64,000 bases of DNA, taken from NCBI RefSeq assembly GCF_047495875.1, contig NC_092474.1:12059655-12123654 (forward strand). Reading direction: 5' to 3'. Position numbers and translations under genes: made by a program. Position 1 is the first letter of the stretch; every line of letters begins with the position of its first letter. A model generated the notes under the pieces. That model was not told the origin of the DNA. It saw nothing but the letters and a program-made list of their open reading frames with translations, and searched no databases. Shown one piece after another: positions 1-12,599 of this stretch. Source of the DNA: Pithys albifrons albifrons. Lineage: Eukaryota; Chordata; Aves; Passeriformes; Thamnophilidae.

Positions 1-3000
1 CTGGCATTGCAAGTCTTGAGGGAGTCATGAAGTCTCCCACTAAACTTATTTCTTATTTTCCTTTTTTTTTTCCCTTGTGGAGGGGGAAGGGACTCAGGGA
101 TTAACGGCCCATCTGACCTACCAGTGGTGTAGGCACATGAATCAAACACAATCAAAGGCCCCAGTGTCAGCATTAGCCTGACCCCTGCAACTGGCTCAGG
201 CTCAGTGCACAGCAAGGCCTGTTCTGGCCAGAGCAGCATGAACCTTCCCCTGGGTTATTAATGCCTGCTGAGGGCTCTGCCCAGCTCAGCCCAGCCCTCT
301 GGGTTGGGGTTACAGCCACCTCAACCCCTGGGATGGACCAGGCTCTGCCCCACTACGGCAACACCACCAGGATGGCCCCACTCCATTGAGTGAAAACAGA
401 TCTCATCACTTGAAACCATCAGCTTAAAACCATGGAGAAGAGGATGGGAGGTTGGGTTTTGGAGGTTTTTGTGAGGATTAATGATTTTTCTATTGTTTCT
501 TTGGGATTTTTTCTCCCTTGTGTTCATGCCTTTTGCCTTTTCATGACTTTTTTGGTATGATTTGCCTTGAGTGGGCCTGGAAGGAAGAGCAACTGCTGAC
601 ATCCCATTGGACCCTCTACAGCCAAGCAGTGTGGGGTAAGGCCAAGTCCTTGTCCCACCATGGGGATTTGGGACCCACAACTCAGCAAATGTGTTCTAGA
701 CCTGGTCTTGAGGCTCAGCAGGTGCTGAAACATGGAAAATCTGAGCCTTATAAAAGTCCAGACAAATGCCCCAGGGCATCTTCAGAAACAGGATGGGCAC
801 TTGAGCACATCTTTTAATAGTCTTTTCCCCTCACAGAAAGGAACACAGAGGTGCACATCAATTAGTTCCCAATCAAAATCTCCACCAGGAAAGTGGTTTG
901 TCTTTAGGAGCTGATTTTAATACAACTTCAGAGAAAAGTCCCATGGTTCCTCTTTTCAGCAAACTTTTTTCACACTCAAAAGGGGCACAAAAATCAAGAG
1001 GGGATCATCAGCAGGGAAAGCTGTGCTACCCTGGCTCTGCAGGAACAGCCTCCAAATAGGATGTACGTGGTCCTACCAAAGATTCAAGCTCACCTTCCAT
1101 TTAAAAGTCATTTTTAAAGGAAATAGTGTAACCTCCTCTTTTCTCCACCTAGTCCAACATGGGCTGTTTTTATTTCTTGTATGCACACATTAAACTAACA
1201 TTGGCATTTGCTTTTAACCCACTCTTTTCAAATAGGTATAAATAACATTCCCCTATTAAAAAAAATAGATGACTACACTCTCTCAGCAACACTTTGCTCT
1301 TCAGTTTTAACAGGTTACCTGTCATTATATCTGACTGTATTTTCTGTAATAACTGGATGAGCAAAGGCTCATGTGGGGAATATGGATGGGAGCTTGGGAG
1401 GGATCTGCTGGCTGAGAGGGCTGGCACCCAGCTCCTGCATAGACCACACTCCTTCTGGCTTTCTCCAGGCATGAGAAGTGGGCCTGCAGCAAAGCTCCCA
1501 TCAAAACCAAGCTGCCAGAAAGCTCAGCATGCCTAGAAATCAGCCTGAGCTTCCTGAGAGTGCATTCGGAGTGAAGCTGGTCCTGGATGTCCACCCAGAG
1601 CAGATTCTGGGCCAGGAAGAACTGTGAAGTTGCAGCTGGTTGAACAGTTTCAGTCAGGCATCCTGGAGACACTGTGATGCTCACAGTCCTCCCTCTGCCA
1701 AAGCTTTCCTGCCACCAGATTTCAGTGGAGCAGCAACACTGCTGGATTCCAAAGAGCAGCCACTGTGCTGGCTGCCTGTGAGCCACCTCCTGGGGCCTGA
1801 GAGGCTCCTCAGCCCAGCCAGGACAGAGTCCAAGGTCGTTGGGATGGAGCAAGAGGGACAGATCCACCCATGGCAAACACTACAGCTTCAGGACTAAGAC
1901 CTCACTCTAAGGAAGTCCCCACCCAGGATCCTTCTGCCCCAAATTGCTATCCCCTGGTGACACCCATGGAGCTGGAAAGTTCAGTTTCATGCATCACCCT
2001 TGTCACAACACAATCATGAGACAAAATCAAGAGAGTTCAGTGCCCACTTAAATTTGGGTGGGATTCATCCTGGTCTGTAGATTCCAAACCAGATCAGTGG
2101 TGTCTGTGCAGTCCCTAGTACATAACTGTCCTTATTACATGTGTGCTCTCAGGGCCAGCAGCCCATCCCACACTTGCAGAGTGTCCCAGACCAGTATCCT
2201 GGGGACATCCAGTCATGAGAACCCTGATTCCCTCCACCCAGCAAAGACAACATCTCTGGGTCTCAGACACTGGCCAAGAGCAAGAGAAGTCCAAAATCTC
2301 TGTGTGATTTTGAACCATTCTTTGAAAAATTTTGGAACTATCTTTAAAATGACAGAGTGGTTTGATGTCTTTCATGATGCCTTTATTTAATTCTAAGGTC
2401 TTGGGTAGGACAAGTGCTTTGAGATCTCATGGTGGGCTCATCCTATACAGAAATAAGGGGCTTCAACATCACACAGCTTTGCAAAAGGAGGGTAGGAGAA
2501 CAAAACAACTTCTACTCATTCTCTCCCAGCCCCTCTTGTAATTCTATCCAGAGCAGAGAGCTGGCTGGAAGCTCAGCAGACCTCTAATTTGGGTAAGTGT
2601 TCCTGGCAAATGTTCTAAAATCCATCTGCTTCCACAGACACAGTTAAACTGCAGCCTTAGATAGCTCTGACTGCTGTTGCTGCCTTAACTGAGAACAGAA
2701 AGTGGAATCAAAGGGAGCAGAGATCGAAAAGAGAGAAATGGGGTTGGGACTACAGGAAACAGAAGTAAATTTGCCTTGAGAACAAGTCCTTCGTTATCAT
2801 TACTTGCATTTAAGTGGTACTTGGGACTTTTACAAGCCCTGTGCATCAGAGAGAATTTCATTGGAGGCAGAGAGTAGCTGCTTTATGCTAAACCAGCCAC
2901 GATGGGTGTACCAACCCTGAGCAGGGTTCCTCAGGCCAGGACCTTGAACAAACCCTTCACAAAGCTTTGTCTTGCTTTCAGAAGGCTGACATTGATTATA

Positions 3001-3888
3001 AGCCATCAATCCAACACATCACAGCTGTTTGGAGACTGTGGCAAGGGACAAAAAAAACCAGTTCCAGCTGAGTAATACCTCATTTCCCCCAAAATCTGGG
3101 GTACCTGCAGATGGCCCTCCCTCTTGTACCAGTCAGGCTGTGGTGGGATGGAGGTACCTCACTCATCCCAGCATCCCTGCAAAACATGGTAGCCCTTTCA
3201 TTTCTCCTTCTATAGGAAGTCCTCAGCACACATTTGGCATAGTTTATAGGATGATGATGACAATGTGTTTCTCCTAAATAAAATCCATTTTTAAAGAGTA
3301 CATGTGCAATTACTTTGGGTTTTGGCCTGTATTCAGGAAAGAATTTCCCCTCGGGTCAGATTTGGCAGGGACTGGTGGGGTTTTCTTGCTTTCCTCTGTA
3401 GGGTGGGCCATGGTCCACTTCCTAAGATCATCTGGACATTTTCATCTAACAATTTTCCTGCTACTGCTGAGACCCAGGACACTGGCAATGCCCTTGATCT
3501 CTCCTGCATGTTCAAGTTTTTGTGGCTTTTGGTCTTTTGTACTAAAGGTCTTAAATTTGTTATAGGGTGTTGGGAAGTGTTTTACGGCCTGCAGCGCATG
3601 CGGTGGATGTTCTGGGGACCCCTCTGGATTAAGCTGCTGTTGCATGGTCACCTGTAATTGTGAGTGCCTGTTCTCCATGAGGCAGGTGGTCTCCCCTATT
3701 TTACTTTGTCATCCCTCCATTATCTTTCAGTAGCAGGGCTCTGACATCCAACTGCAAGGCAATTGCACCCCCAGCACAGTCATGTGTGACATCTCCCTTT
3801 GGTCTTTATTTGAAGAGTGATGCTTATAACCCTCAGGAACAGAGGATATTGGGGTAATAAACAAGGTGGAAGCCCTGGGACTGGGAAA
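1..3888. other. Gene-free stretch, left end
   Basis: I see no supportable gene here. Open frames on both strands are short and have the Cys/Trp/His-rich look of chance frames; the longest (about 183 codons, minus strand, 1325-1876) shows no recognisable domain and no splice context. A T-rich tract lies at 62-71. Composition is even and no CR1 or LTR is recognisable. It could be intergenic or intronic. Confidence 0.6.
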
Positions 3889-3972
3889 TTATGAAACCTG
3901 GGCTCTGCTCCTGTCTGGCTACTAATTGATTGCTTGGGACCCTTCCCTCTTTGCTCCCCCCTTCATCAGACA
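3889..3972 (+). repeat. MIR-like SINE fossil
   Basis: The wording of this stretch follows the central part of the MIR family of ancient tRNA-derived SINEs: a 'cctgggctctgctcctgtctggctactaa' type core followed by a degenerate 'cttggg' and a pyrimidine-rich segment. MIR copies in birds are old and heavily diverged, which fits the weak match. The ends are approximate. The call rests on remembered consensus, not on an alignment. Confidence 0.4.
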
Positions 3973-4850
3973 CTTAGACCACACTGGTTCCTCCAGGCTC
4001 ACCTTAAGTCAGAGGAAAGGTGTTTTATCTAGTCCTTCAACAGTGAGGATGACTTGCCCCTACTGGTAACAGACAGCTGTGACATCGACCTCAAGCAAAA
4101 TAGAAGTTTTAGATCTCTCAGTCCTGATGAGCTCAGTGATGTGAGTCTGACCTGAGCTCAGTCTGACAGGTGGCCAGGACAGACCCATCCAGGTTAAGTA
4201 CTAGACTTTTGATAGCATCATGCCTCCCACTCTGCAACACAGAGGTGCATAACTGAGTGTGTGTTTCACCCCTGGTTATGTTATTAAGGTCTCCATGCAG
4301 AGATTAGGGCAGAAGCTGCCGTTGCCCTGGTCGTTTTCAAGAGCAGAAGGTAACAGAAATAAGAGACATCCTGCATAACAACTCAGTCCTAAAACACTAA
4401 ATTTTAGCCTAGGCAAAACCAACACCTGTGGATTAGAGATACTTTATGGATGAGGCATCCTCCCAAAGCTGATCCAAGCTCCTGCCTCACCCACCTCTCA
4501 CTGACAGCAGCAATTTTGTTGAAAGAACATCATGCTCCTTCAGACTCCTACAATTCCTTATCTAGAAAAGGCAAAACTTCAAGATCACCTCTAGAGACAC
4601 AAAATTCCTGATGGGCAGGGTTGTTGGTGCTAAGCCACAGGGCTTGTTTGGAATCAAAGGGGACTATGTGCTCCAGTCCATGGCCATGGCCTGAGCTCCA
4701 CTGCTGCAAACAGGCTCTGCACAGCCGGGAAATCTGGTCCGAAACTGGCAACAGAAACAGCCCCTCCTGCTACCAGATTCAATGTGCAGCACAGATATAT
4801 TTCCCCCTAATCCTCCAAAAAGAAAAACAAACAAGCACACAAATGCCAAA
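3973..4850. other. Gene-free stretch
   Basis: No gene, RNA or clear repeat is visible. Open frames of 60-80 codons overlap one another on both strands around 4550-4850 and have no family resemblance. Confidence 0.5.
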
Positions 4851-5060
4851 ACATTAACTACTCCCCAAATTACTCAGACGACTGCTAATTAGTATAAATT
4901 TACAGCAGCTGCACTACTGGAAGTGAGCTCAGACTTTAGCCCTGGAAATTACCAGGGAGTATAATTTTCTACAGTTTTTCTGGACTTATAGAAATCTACA
5001 GGAATGTTCCAATATACTAACTAACTTCATCAGCATTTCTAAGCCTCCTTTATTCTGCTC
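4851..5060. promoter_or_regulatory. Enhancer-like AT-rich block (candidate)
   Basis: An AT-rich block with dense transcription-factor-like words: a TAATTA homeodomain core at 4886-4891, followed 16 bases later by a CAGCTG E-box at 4907-4912. There is little low-complexity sequence and no repeat signature. This is the texture of vertebrate conserved noncoding elements, but conservation was not measured, so function is inferred. Confidence 0.22.
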
Positions 5061-5758
5061 CTACTGGGGTAACCATGAAGCTCACGGGCATGAAATCCAC
5101 AAATGCATTACCTCTCAAAGACTCCTGTACACAGCAAGTTCAGCAATGTGTGTCTGGAGAACCACATAGGAGAGGGCGTGGAGTTCTCTAGCCTGATGTG
5201 TTTCACCTCGTTCATCAGCTCATACTGATCAGCACAGATCAATGCTGAGGGCTTTGGAGGGGTTCATCATGTTTGGATTTCGTTTCTCAGTTTCCTGGTG
5301 GAATTACTGAGCGGTGATTTTCTGTGTGCACTGTGAAGGCTTGGTCTCAGCAGAATACTGTGCAATGAATTTTCTTGGCAGAAAAAGCTCTAGATCTGTT
5401 TGTCACCATTCTTTAGAAAGCTGGAAAGGTGGTCTGGATAATACAAGCCTTCAGTACCAGCCTGAATGTGCAGCACCCATCAGGGTTTGCTATTACCCAC
5501 CTGCCTAAGCATTGATGGGTCTCAGCAAAACAACAGGGTTTCTGTAGGAGTAAAATATAAGTAAAACATAACCATTGATCTAATATGGCATTGACTAACA
5601 GATAATTTTGCTACATTGAGTCCCCAAATATTACAGACTAGCAGACTTTCCTCCCTAGGTAATCCTCACACATTTGGATCACCCCTCCTGCTCCAGAACA
5701 GGAGATAAGATCATAAATAGCTTATGTGTGCCTAAAGAATGGATCCTGCAGTAACAAC

Positions 5759-5791
5759 AGGTAGGCAGACAGGTAGACAGACAGACAGACA
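5759..5791. repeat. (CAGA)n-like microsatellite
   Basis: Short imperfect tetranucleotide array of CAGA/TAGA units: GTAGGCAGACAGGTAGACAG followed by three further ACAGAC-type units. It produces an artefactual 'CLPVCLPVV' open-frame peptide on the minus strand. Confidence 0.8.
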
Positions 5792-8420
5792 TGATGATAA
5801 GCCATACATCTGGCATATAAGTATCATGGCAGTGGAATTACCATTCCCCAGCCAAGTTTCACGCTTTGGGGAGTTGTTTTGACATGCTGTCAATGCTGCA
5901 CCAGAATAACCTGATTTATTTCCCTCGTTCGCTTTGAAAAGGTCTATTTGGTGCCATTTATTTTGCACTCACTTACTCGCCATCCTATCAGGAGGCTGGA
6001 GGTCAGCAGGGTCACTCCTAAGAGAGTATCACGTTCTGTACAGAATAGGGAAAACCCTCTGAGTTAGTGGGAAGGGAAGAATTCATGCTGGGGCCTCCTT
6101 GCAGCCTCTGCTCTCCCACAGTGGACTTGTACACCTCTTCCCTTCCCACATCCTTGCTCTTCCTTTCAAATGGAAAAGCCAGTACCACTGTGGCTAATAT
6201 CCCACCAGTGGCAATCCCTCTCCCCCAGGAGTCTGCTTCACTTTGCTTCAGTTTTGCTTCATTTGCACCTCCACTGAGTCTTGGCTGGGAATTCTCAAAG
6301 TGTCCTTTGTGTTTCACACAATAAAATCCTTAAGTCTTTTCTGTCTTTGTATATAAAATAGATGTTGAGTCCCAAGTGGCTGCAAGAGGAACTGAAGGCA
6401 CAGCAGTAGACAGGAGAGAGATGCATTGCTCATTTCCACAGGGATCAGGATCCTTACAATAGACTGAGGCATTTTTAGGAATAAAGGATGTGGTGCTTTC
6501 CCATATTGACATATACTCACTTGTAAACACAGAACTCATCCCTGGTGCCCAGTTCATGTCAGTGGTCACACTGGTTTTGCTCTGAGATAGCAAATCTCAC
6601 ATCCTCCCAAGCCCACCTCAACTACGCAAGAGGCACAGCCTGGCAAGGGCTCCCCAGGCAGGAGCCCACTGCTTCTGGCCCATGGAAACAAAAAAACTGT
6701 GCCAACAGTTCTGCAGCTGAGACACTTTGAACCCACAAACCATTGCACTAAAAGTGAATTTGATGATCACAATGCAGTGGCTTCAAAGGCAGATGACTGA
6801 AGAAAGAAACCATCAGCGAGTCGTGTGACCTTTTTCTTCTGGAACATGACATGGGTGGGCAAGGCTGGCACAGGAGTGGAAACAGTCAGAGCCTGATGGA
6901 TCCATCTGTAGCAGAAGGAGCAGTCCAGTGAAGCAGAAAGTGCAGGCAACTATCCAAGTCACTTGACTTAGAAACAGCAGCTCAGACCTGCTCGGTAGCA
7001 AGACAGGATCTCCCTCCCACTGAAGAATGCCTGTTTTATTGCTGCCTCCTGCACACAACCTGCCTTTTGGGCTCTTTTCTCGATGGTTACATCAGTGAGA
7101 AACATTCCCTACACATCCTATGAGTGCAGCCAAAGCACTAACAGGACAATTTTAACCAGAGACTTCAGCTGGCACCTTTGCTTTGTTTAGTTCATTAGTT
7201 GAGGAACATCTAAGCTGAGTACAAGGGGGTGACTGGCCTGGGCATTAGATCATGGAATAACACGAGCTCCATGTGCAGCTGAGAGCCAACACTTGACATT
7301 TGTCTTCTTCCATCTTCACAGCCTGGTACTTCTGCTGCTCCAGCTTAGAGGCCTCCGCTCGGTTAATCACCCTCACACTTGATAGCTACTGCCTGGCCAG
7401 CTGTCCTGATGTTTCCAAACACATGAACCCACTCCCCTGGTCCTCCACACTGAGGAATGAGTTTTGCACTCACCACATCGTGTGTGTCTCTCAGAAATCA
7501 GTAGAGCACTGGAAGAATTATGTATGGTTGAGATAAGCAAAGAGGCAAAGCATAGGCATTTATGCCAAGGTCTCCTTCCCCTCAGCAAAAGAGAAAAGGT
7601 GATCTCATTGGCTAAAAAAACCAACCAACCAAACAAAAAAACTTAAAAAAAGAAGCCAACAGTCAAAAATAGAAAGAAAATACCGTTAGGAATAGAATTT
7701 TCTTTCTATTTTCAGAAAGGAATAGCACCCCAGAAGTAGCAGTCCAAGAACCCAGGATCATGATCCAAGGTAACATAAAAATAGCCACAAAGTCCAAGGG
7801 AAAAGAGGGAGATATTTCTATCCTGCACACTGCAGAATTCCCTCTGGAAACGCAGACGGGTTTGCTTCATTTCCTCTTCAGCTTTTGCTGAAATATCAAG
7901 CAGCACAAAAGCCCCCTCTTTGCACTGAGAATACAACTGTTGAGTGCATAAGCTCTCCCCACATCACATTAGGCACTTTTCCATTCAGCAACCAGCCTCT
8001 TTTGACTCCCATTCCTGTTTCAAAGAGGAGAGAAATCTGGACTGAAGAGCTGGTTTTGACAGTCCTTTATTTGCAAATCTGCTTGTCTTTCAAAGGCATT
8101 TTAGCTAAGAAACTTCACTGAATGAGAGAACAAACCTCTCACCAATTCCTGCATCTGTCTAGAGCAGGAACTTCCCTAGAGGAGAAATGGAGTTCATCGA
8201 GGAGGATTTTCTCCTCCTGTTCCCTGCTGACGTGCCCTCTTTTCCCGTTCCCACTATTCAGTCTGAGATCTTCCACTTCATTATTATTTAAAATACAGCT
8301 GCTCTTCCAGTCTCTACTACCCAGACCTGTCTCCTCTTCCACTTCAGAGGACTTGTCCTAAAACTGTGAAGGACGATTTCCTTTTCCATGTATTCCTTTT
8401 ACATTAATGTAGTAGCTAGA

Positions 8421-8486
8421 AACAAAACAAACCAACCAAACAAACAAACGAAACCAAACCAAACCAAAAAAAAAAAGGGGGGGGGG
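8421..8486. repeat. A/C-rich simple repeat ending in A and G homopolymers
   Basis: Imperfect AAACC/AAAC units run from 8421, followed by an A11 run and then a G10 run before 8487. The composite AAACC-A-G tract is low complexity with no sign of a retroelement body beside it, so I do not call it a retrotransposon tail. Confidence 0.85.
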
Positions 8487-8724
8487 AAGAGAAAGACAGA
8501 ATGACAACTGAGATTACAGATGAGTTTTCATGCTATAAACTGAGAGCCAAGACCGATAACCAACATTGTAAAAACGAATAAAGGCTTGGTTTTACTGTGG
8601 AGGGAGATGTGGGCAGCCTTCCTTCCAATATCACAGCCCAAGGAGCAGGAGGGCATGATGGCCACATTGTGGCAAAAATAACAGGCTGGGTGAGATCCTC
8701 AAATTGGGGTCCTGAAGACAGGAA

Positions 8725-8930
8725 TTGAATAAATACTTCAATGCCCTTCTTAATTACTCTTTTTACGACCGTGTTTTAGTTACCTCAAATGGAGTCTGCG
8801 AAGGGATTAGTAAATAACACTTTCCTTTGTTAACCTTTCTGTCTACTTTTTGCTGCTCTGCCAAGATCTGACACTCTCCAAAACAAACAGAAAATACACG
8901 AATAAATAAAGACTTCATCAGCTCCACGAG
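8725..8930. promoter_or_regulatory. Enhancer-like AT-rich block (candidate)
   Basis: Repeat-free AT-rich block with several TAAT/ATTA cores and unusual CpG-containing words (TTTACGACC, CTGCGAAGG) retained inside AT-rich sequence. CpGs usually decay in neutral vertebrate DNA, so retained ones are a mild sign of constraint. No alignment was possible. Confidence 0.2.
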
Positions 8931-9880
8931 GTGTTGAAACAAGAGTGGTGAGAAAAGGCTCAGTCACGTTATTTTGATGGATAGGAGAGAACATCCCCTG
9001 AATTCCCTTTACAGGATCTTTTATGGTGATACGAGGAACTAAGAGACTTGCAGGATCTTTCCACGTGACATTTTGTAGGATTTTCTGCAGCTTGGAGGCT
9101 GTGCCCTGCTTCTGATAAAGCTCTCTGAGGGACTGTAAGTGTCACACAATGCTCCAACTAATTATCTCAGACCTCTTGGGATCCTCAGAGGACATCACAG
9201 TAGGTTGAGTGGAGTTCCCTGACTGCCATATTCTGAACTGAATTGAGGATGCTAAAACAGCATTGCCAGCTTTCCTTGACATCTTTCTGGGAAAGCAAAC
9301 ACTTCTACAAGGACATCACAGTCTCCAGTGTGGAAGGAGATGAGGTGTGAGACCACTCTTGGACAAGAAGTATTCTTGAAGACAACCTCCCCCGTTAAAT
9401 TGTGGGTTGGTGGACAGGCAGTGACAAGAAGAATGGGGAAAAGGCTGGTGGTATGAGCATGGGTGAGCCCCAGGGTTCTGCGGTGAGAGGAGAAGGAACC
9501 ACTGGATATTTGTCTGTCTTCTTGCAGAATGACAACAGCTCCTGAGAGCACAGAAGTGTATCTCAGTCCTGCCAAGGAGATGACACCCATCCCATCCTCC
9601 ATCTGATCTCAGGGAAACTTGGAGAGGCTCCGGCCACGAGCCCGCAGCTTTCTGGTGCCATTTAAACCTGCTTTACTCCCCTCCATCTCCCAGGATGAGC
9701 CCCTACTGCAGGGTGTGCTGCCGGCACATCACCAGGACCATCCAGGGCTCTTTTCTCTCCTCCCCTCTCTAAATTTACATCACAACCCTGTTTCTTGCCA
9801 GTGCGCTCTTCCCCGTAGAGAGGGAAAGAGGGAAAAGAGTTTTAGTGCCCAAACCTCAAGGTCCTTCTGAGAGCTTTCTC
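8931..9880. other. Gene-free stretch before the first CpG cluster
   Basis: Nothing gene-like is supported. Minus-strand open frames of 62 and 116 codons lack domains. GC content and CpG count begin to rise toward 9.9 kb. Confidence 0.5.
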
Positions 9881-9984
9881 CTGCCGCAGAAAGTCCCTTC
9901 ATCATCCTTAAGATTCACATAAAAGCAGTTGAGGTTAATATCGGAGAACCCAAACTATAAACTGAGAATTACGCTTTAGCCTAA

Positions 9985-10330
9985 ATAAATCATCGCCTTT
10001 GGGGCCGGGTCTGTGGCCGGGTGGGGAGAGGAGGGGGGAAGCCCCTCGGACCGCCCGGGGACTGGGAGAGTGGGGATGCGGCGTTTCAGGGGCTGAGCAC
10101 TCAGAGGTTTCATGCAGCTTGCAGGGACCAACCTCCTCCTCTCTACCCAGGAGGAATCTGTCCTGCTTTTCCGGGGTTCCTGGAGGGAGAGCCTCCACCT
10201 CCCCACCCCGAGGCCGCTTCCTCTCTCCCTGCGGGAAATGTCCCTCTAATGATTCCCCTGCCTCCCTGCTCTGCAGTTTGTCAGGCCGGCTGACTTCAAG
10301 CCATCCTGCATCTGTTTCGCCTAGAGAGCC
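9985..10330. promoter_or_regulatory. CpG-rich patch (island-like), cluster I
   Basis: GC-rich sequence with frequent CpG (gccggg, ccgcccgggg, gcggcg, gccgcgctcgcc) and G-runs, sharply different from the sequence to the left. In birds such patches mark promoters or developmental regulatory DNA. No coding exon or clear core promoter is visible; overlapping 75-116-codon frames are typical of stop-poor GC-rich DNA. This is the left edge of a 7-kb mosaic of similar patches. Confidence 0.55.
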
Positions 10331-10369
10331 GCGCTCGCCTACATTTTAATAAACCCTATAATTTACACA

Positions 10370-10735
10370 TTTCCCTCATACCCTGTAATTTCACCACCCC
10401 GAGACACAGCGAAGGGAGAAAGCGCAGAGCTGGGAGTGCTCGCAGAAAGCGCTGCCAGAGAATCAAGAAATAAGTAGAAGGGCTTAAATCTGCAGCAGTA
10501 AAATAATCCAGGGGAGGGAGCCAACAATGACTGAAAAATAAACATCTCCCCCTGCGAAAGCCCGCAGCCAGCACCGCTCCTCGCAGGCTGGCGCTGCCAA
10601 GAGATCGGGTGCGCTGGGAAACGCGCCTGGGGACTGCAGGAAAAAAAAAATCGATGTGGGTTATATGGACCCATTTTATAAGGCAACTGTTAGCGGTAAC
10701 TAAGTTTAAATTTATATGTTCAATAAAGTCTCTCT
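10370..10735. promoter_or_regulatory. Enhancer-like block between CpG patches
   Basis: An AT-rich block with many TAA/TTA words flanks a short CpG-rich core (about 10540-10640). Near 10660-10725 a run of short AT-rich words (TTATATGG, TTTTATAAGG, TTTAAATTTATATG) precedes AATAAAG. Those words could be transcription-factor sites, a TATA-like element or a poly(A) signal for an unannotated transcript; the sequence alone does not decide. The C10 run that follows is low complexity. Confidence 0.25.
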
Positions 10736-11630
10736 TTCCCCCCCCCCTTCCAAGTGCCAGAACCACTCAAGGAAGCCGACACACGCTTCCCATTTGAAAA
10801 TGTGTTATTTGACCATTTTTATTCCCCGCTTTTGTTCTCCGGGCTGCAGCCCCTCCGAGAAGGCGAGGGGGGCATTTCTGCGCCGAGATCAAAGCAGCTC
10901 TGTGTATACACACACTCGTGCAAATTATGTATTTGTGATCAAGTAACGCAGCATCAGGAAAAGCTAGGCGGGCATGTGGGAGAGTGAGATATTTACACAG
11001 GCCTGGCCAGAGGCAGAGGCATTATTTTAAGTGTTTCTCGCTGGTGCCAAGTCATCTGTTCACATATACGTGTGTGCGCGTAAAGATGATGGAGAGACCA
11101 GCTCGCCAGAGCCAGGAAATTCAGCATTAACCCTCCTACAATTCCCCAGTGCATCTTGCCTGGACTTCTGACACCCTTCAAATCTGTGTGTGTCCCCCAC
11201 GCTCGTATCGTTGTTCAGAGTCCCTGTCACAGTGAACCACGATCACATATGAACCAGGATCGCAACACACACTGGCCACTCTTCTTTCCCCAGTGCAGTT
11301 TTATGGCTCACATAAAGGAATATATATATTTCCTCTATAAAGACATGATTTAACCAAAGGATCTTGGGTTCTTCAGCATCAGAAAGAATAAAAATTAAAA
11401 AAAAAAAAAAGAAAACAAAAAGGAAAGAAAAAGGAAAAAAGAAAACTGGACTGGGCTGCACTCCCCAAATGGGAAGTGTCACTCACTCGAATTTTGGGGC
11501 TGGAAGGGTAAAAGGCAGAAGGTAAAAAAGGGAGGACCTAAGGATGGGAGATCTGCTGGAATCCCGAGCTCCTTCTCTCTCTCAGTTTGTGTGAGATTAT
11601 TCCCTCCTGTCCCTGCTAGTCAGGAGCTGG
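10736..11630. other. Gene-free stretch within CpG cluster I
   Basis: Mixed sequence with a C-run near 10739-10748, TATAC/CACAC words near 10905-10930 and an A-rich tract at 11397-11450. No gene or interspersed repeat is visible. The A-rich tract has no attached SINE or LINE body and I treat it as simple sequence. Confidence 0.45.
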
Positions 11631-12240
11631 AAGAGGAGGAAAACTCCCCACCCACCGCCGGCCGGGAGCGCCCGGGCAGTCCCCGGTGCAGCGCCCCTGG
11701 GTGAGGCCGGGGGAGCCCCTCCCAGGGCACCCCAGGGAATCCGGCATCGGAAAGACGAATATGGGAGAAGCCAAGCCTGGCAAGCGTGTTTATGATGCAA
11801 AATCCCCATGAAACTTGCACTGAAATTATTCTGAACACACGTCGGGGCGGGAGGGGCTCCACTTGATTCGAAATGTCCTTGCCAGGCGGGTGGCTGCGGG
11901 AGAAGACGACGGGAGGGTGGGTGGGTAAAGGTCTCCCGGGCACTCTGGAGCAGAAAAATCTCTCATCTGAGCCAACACGAAGCCTGGGAGGCTCACACAC
12001 AGTAGAGCAACTCCAAAATAAGATGCAAAAGCGCGGAGCCTTGGGAAACGGGGAGTCCCTCTCCAGCCCCACTGCGAGGAGGGAGTCCCTGGAGTGGGGA
12101 AGGGGACCCCGAGGAGCAGCGATTCTGTTTGTGGCAGGGACACGAAGCCCCCGGCACCACGGAGCATCCCCAGCCCGGTCGGTTGCGGGGCTTCTCCCCT
12201 CGCCCCGCCGCTTCCCACTTCTCCTTCCACTCAATCTGCA
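11631..12240. promoter_or_regulatory. CpG island-like region, cluster I
   Basis: One of the most CpG-dense parts of the left half, with words such as CCGCCGGCCGGGAGCGCC at its start and CGTCGGGGCGGG and CGCCCCGCCGC further on. GC-box-like GGGCGGG occurs. Open frames of 125-204 codons overlap on both strands here, but GC-rich DNA has few stops and the peptides are Pro/Arg/Gly-rich and unlike any family I know. It may be a promoter of an unannotated or noncoding transcript, or a developmental CpG island. Confidence 0.55.
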
Positions 12241-12329
12241 TTATTATTAGCAGTATTTTATCCTAGGAAAAACAAACGTCTCCCTCCCTTCCCACCACAC
12301 ATCGGGGGGGTAAAGGGTGGCAGGCCCAG

Positions 12330-12550
12330 ATAACAAAGCAGCTGGTGTGGAACGAAGTTGTAAGGAAATAATTGATATGTAATAAGGCTGAGTGAATCTA
12401 TCCCAAAGAAAATATTGCGTAAGCGGTTATGATTAAACATGCCCGGGCGAAAGGCGCTCTCATAAAGGAGTAATGGAGCTAAGGAAACAAATGATCATTG
12501 GGAATGTTAAACACAGAGGGGCATTTCATCACACAAACATAAATTCAGCT
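12330..12550. promoter_or_regulatory. Enhancer-like block rich in homeodomain words
   Basis: Between two CpG-rich patches lies an AT-rich, repeat-free block with AATTGATATG, GTAATAAGG, TTGCGTAA, GATTAAA, AGTAATGG and ATGATCATT words. CpGs are retained inside AT-rich context (GCGTAAGCGG, GGGCGAAAGGCG). This is the pattern of deeply conserved developmental enhancers. Function and conservation are inferred. Confidence 0.35.
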
Positions 12551-12599
12551 TGAAAGAGACTTAGAAAAAAAAAAGAAGAAGAAAGCCCCCTCTCCCTCC

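Larger units (their letters stand above)
5061..8720. other. Gene-free stretch with simple repeats
   Basis: No gene is recognisable. The stretch holds a short CAGA/TAGACAGA microsatellite near 5759-5791 and an A-rich segment at 7611-7680 built of AAACC/AACAA words. All open frames are below 100 codons, overlap on both strands and show no known domain. Confidence 0.55.

Noticed and set aside
1325..1876. 183-codon minus-strand open frame
   Set aside because: Chance length for 64 kb, Cys/Trp-rich, no domain, no flanking splice signals of note.
8421..8486. A-rich tract as a retroposon tail
   Set aside because: No SINE or LINE body or target duplication is visible beside it; simple sequence explains it.
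11620..12240. 204-codon minus-strand and 125-codon plus-strand open frames
   Set aside because: They overlap in a CpG island-like stretch where stop codons are rare; peptides are compositionally biased.
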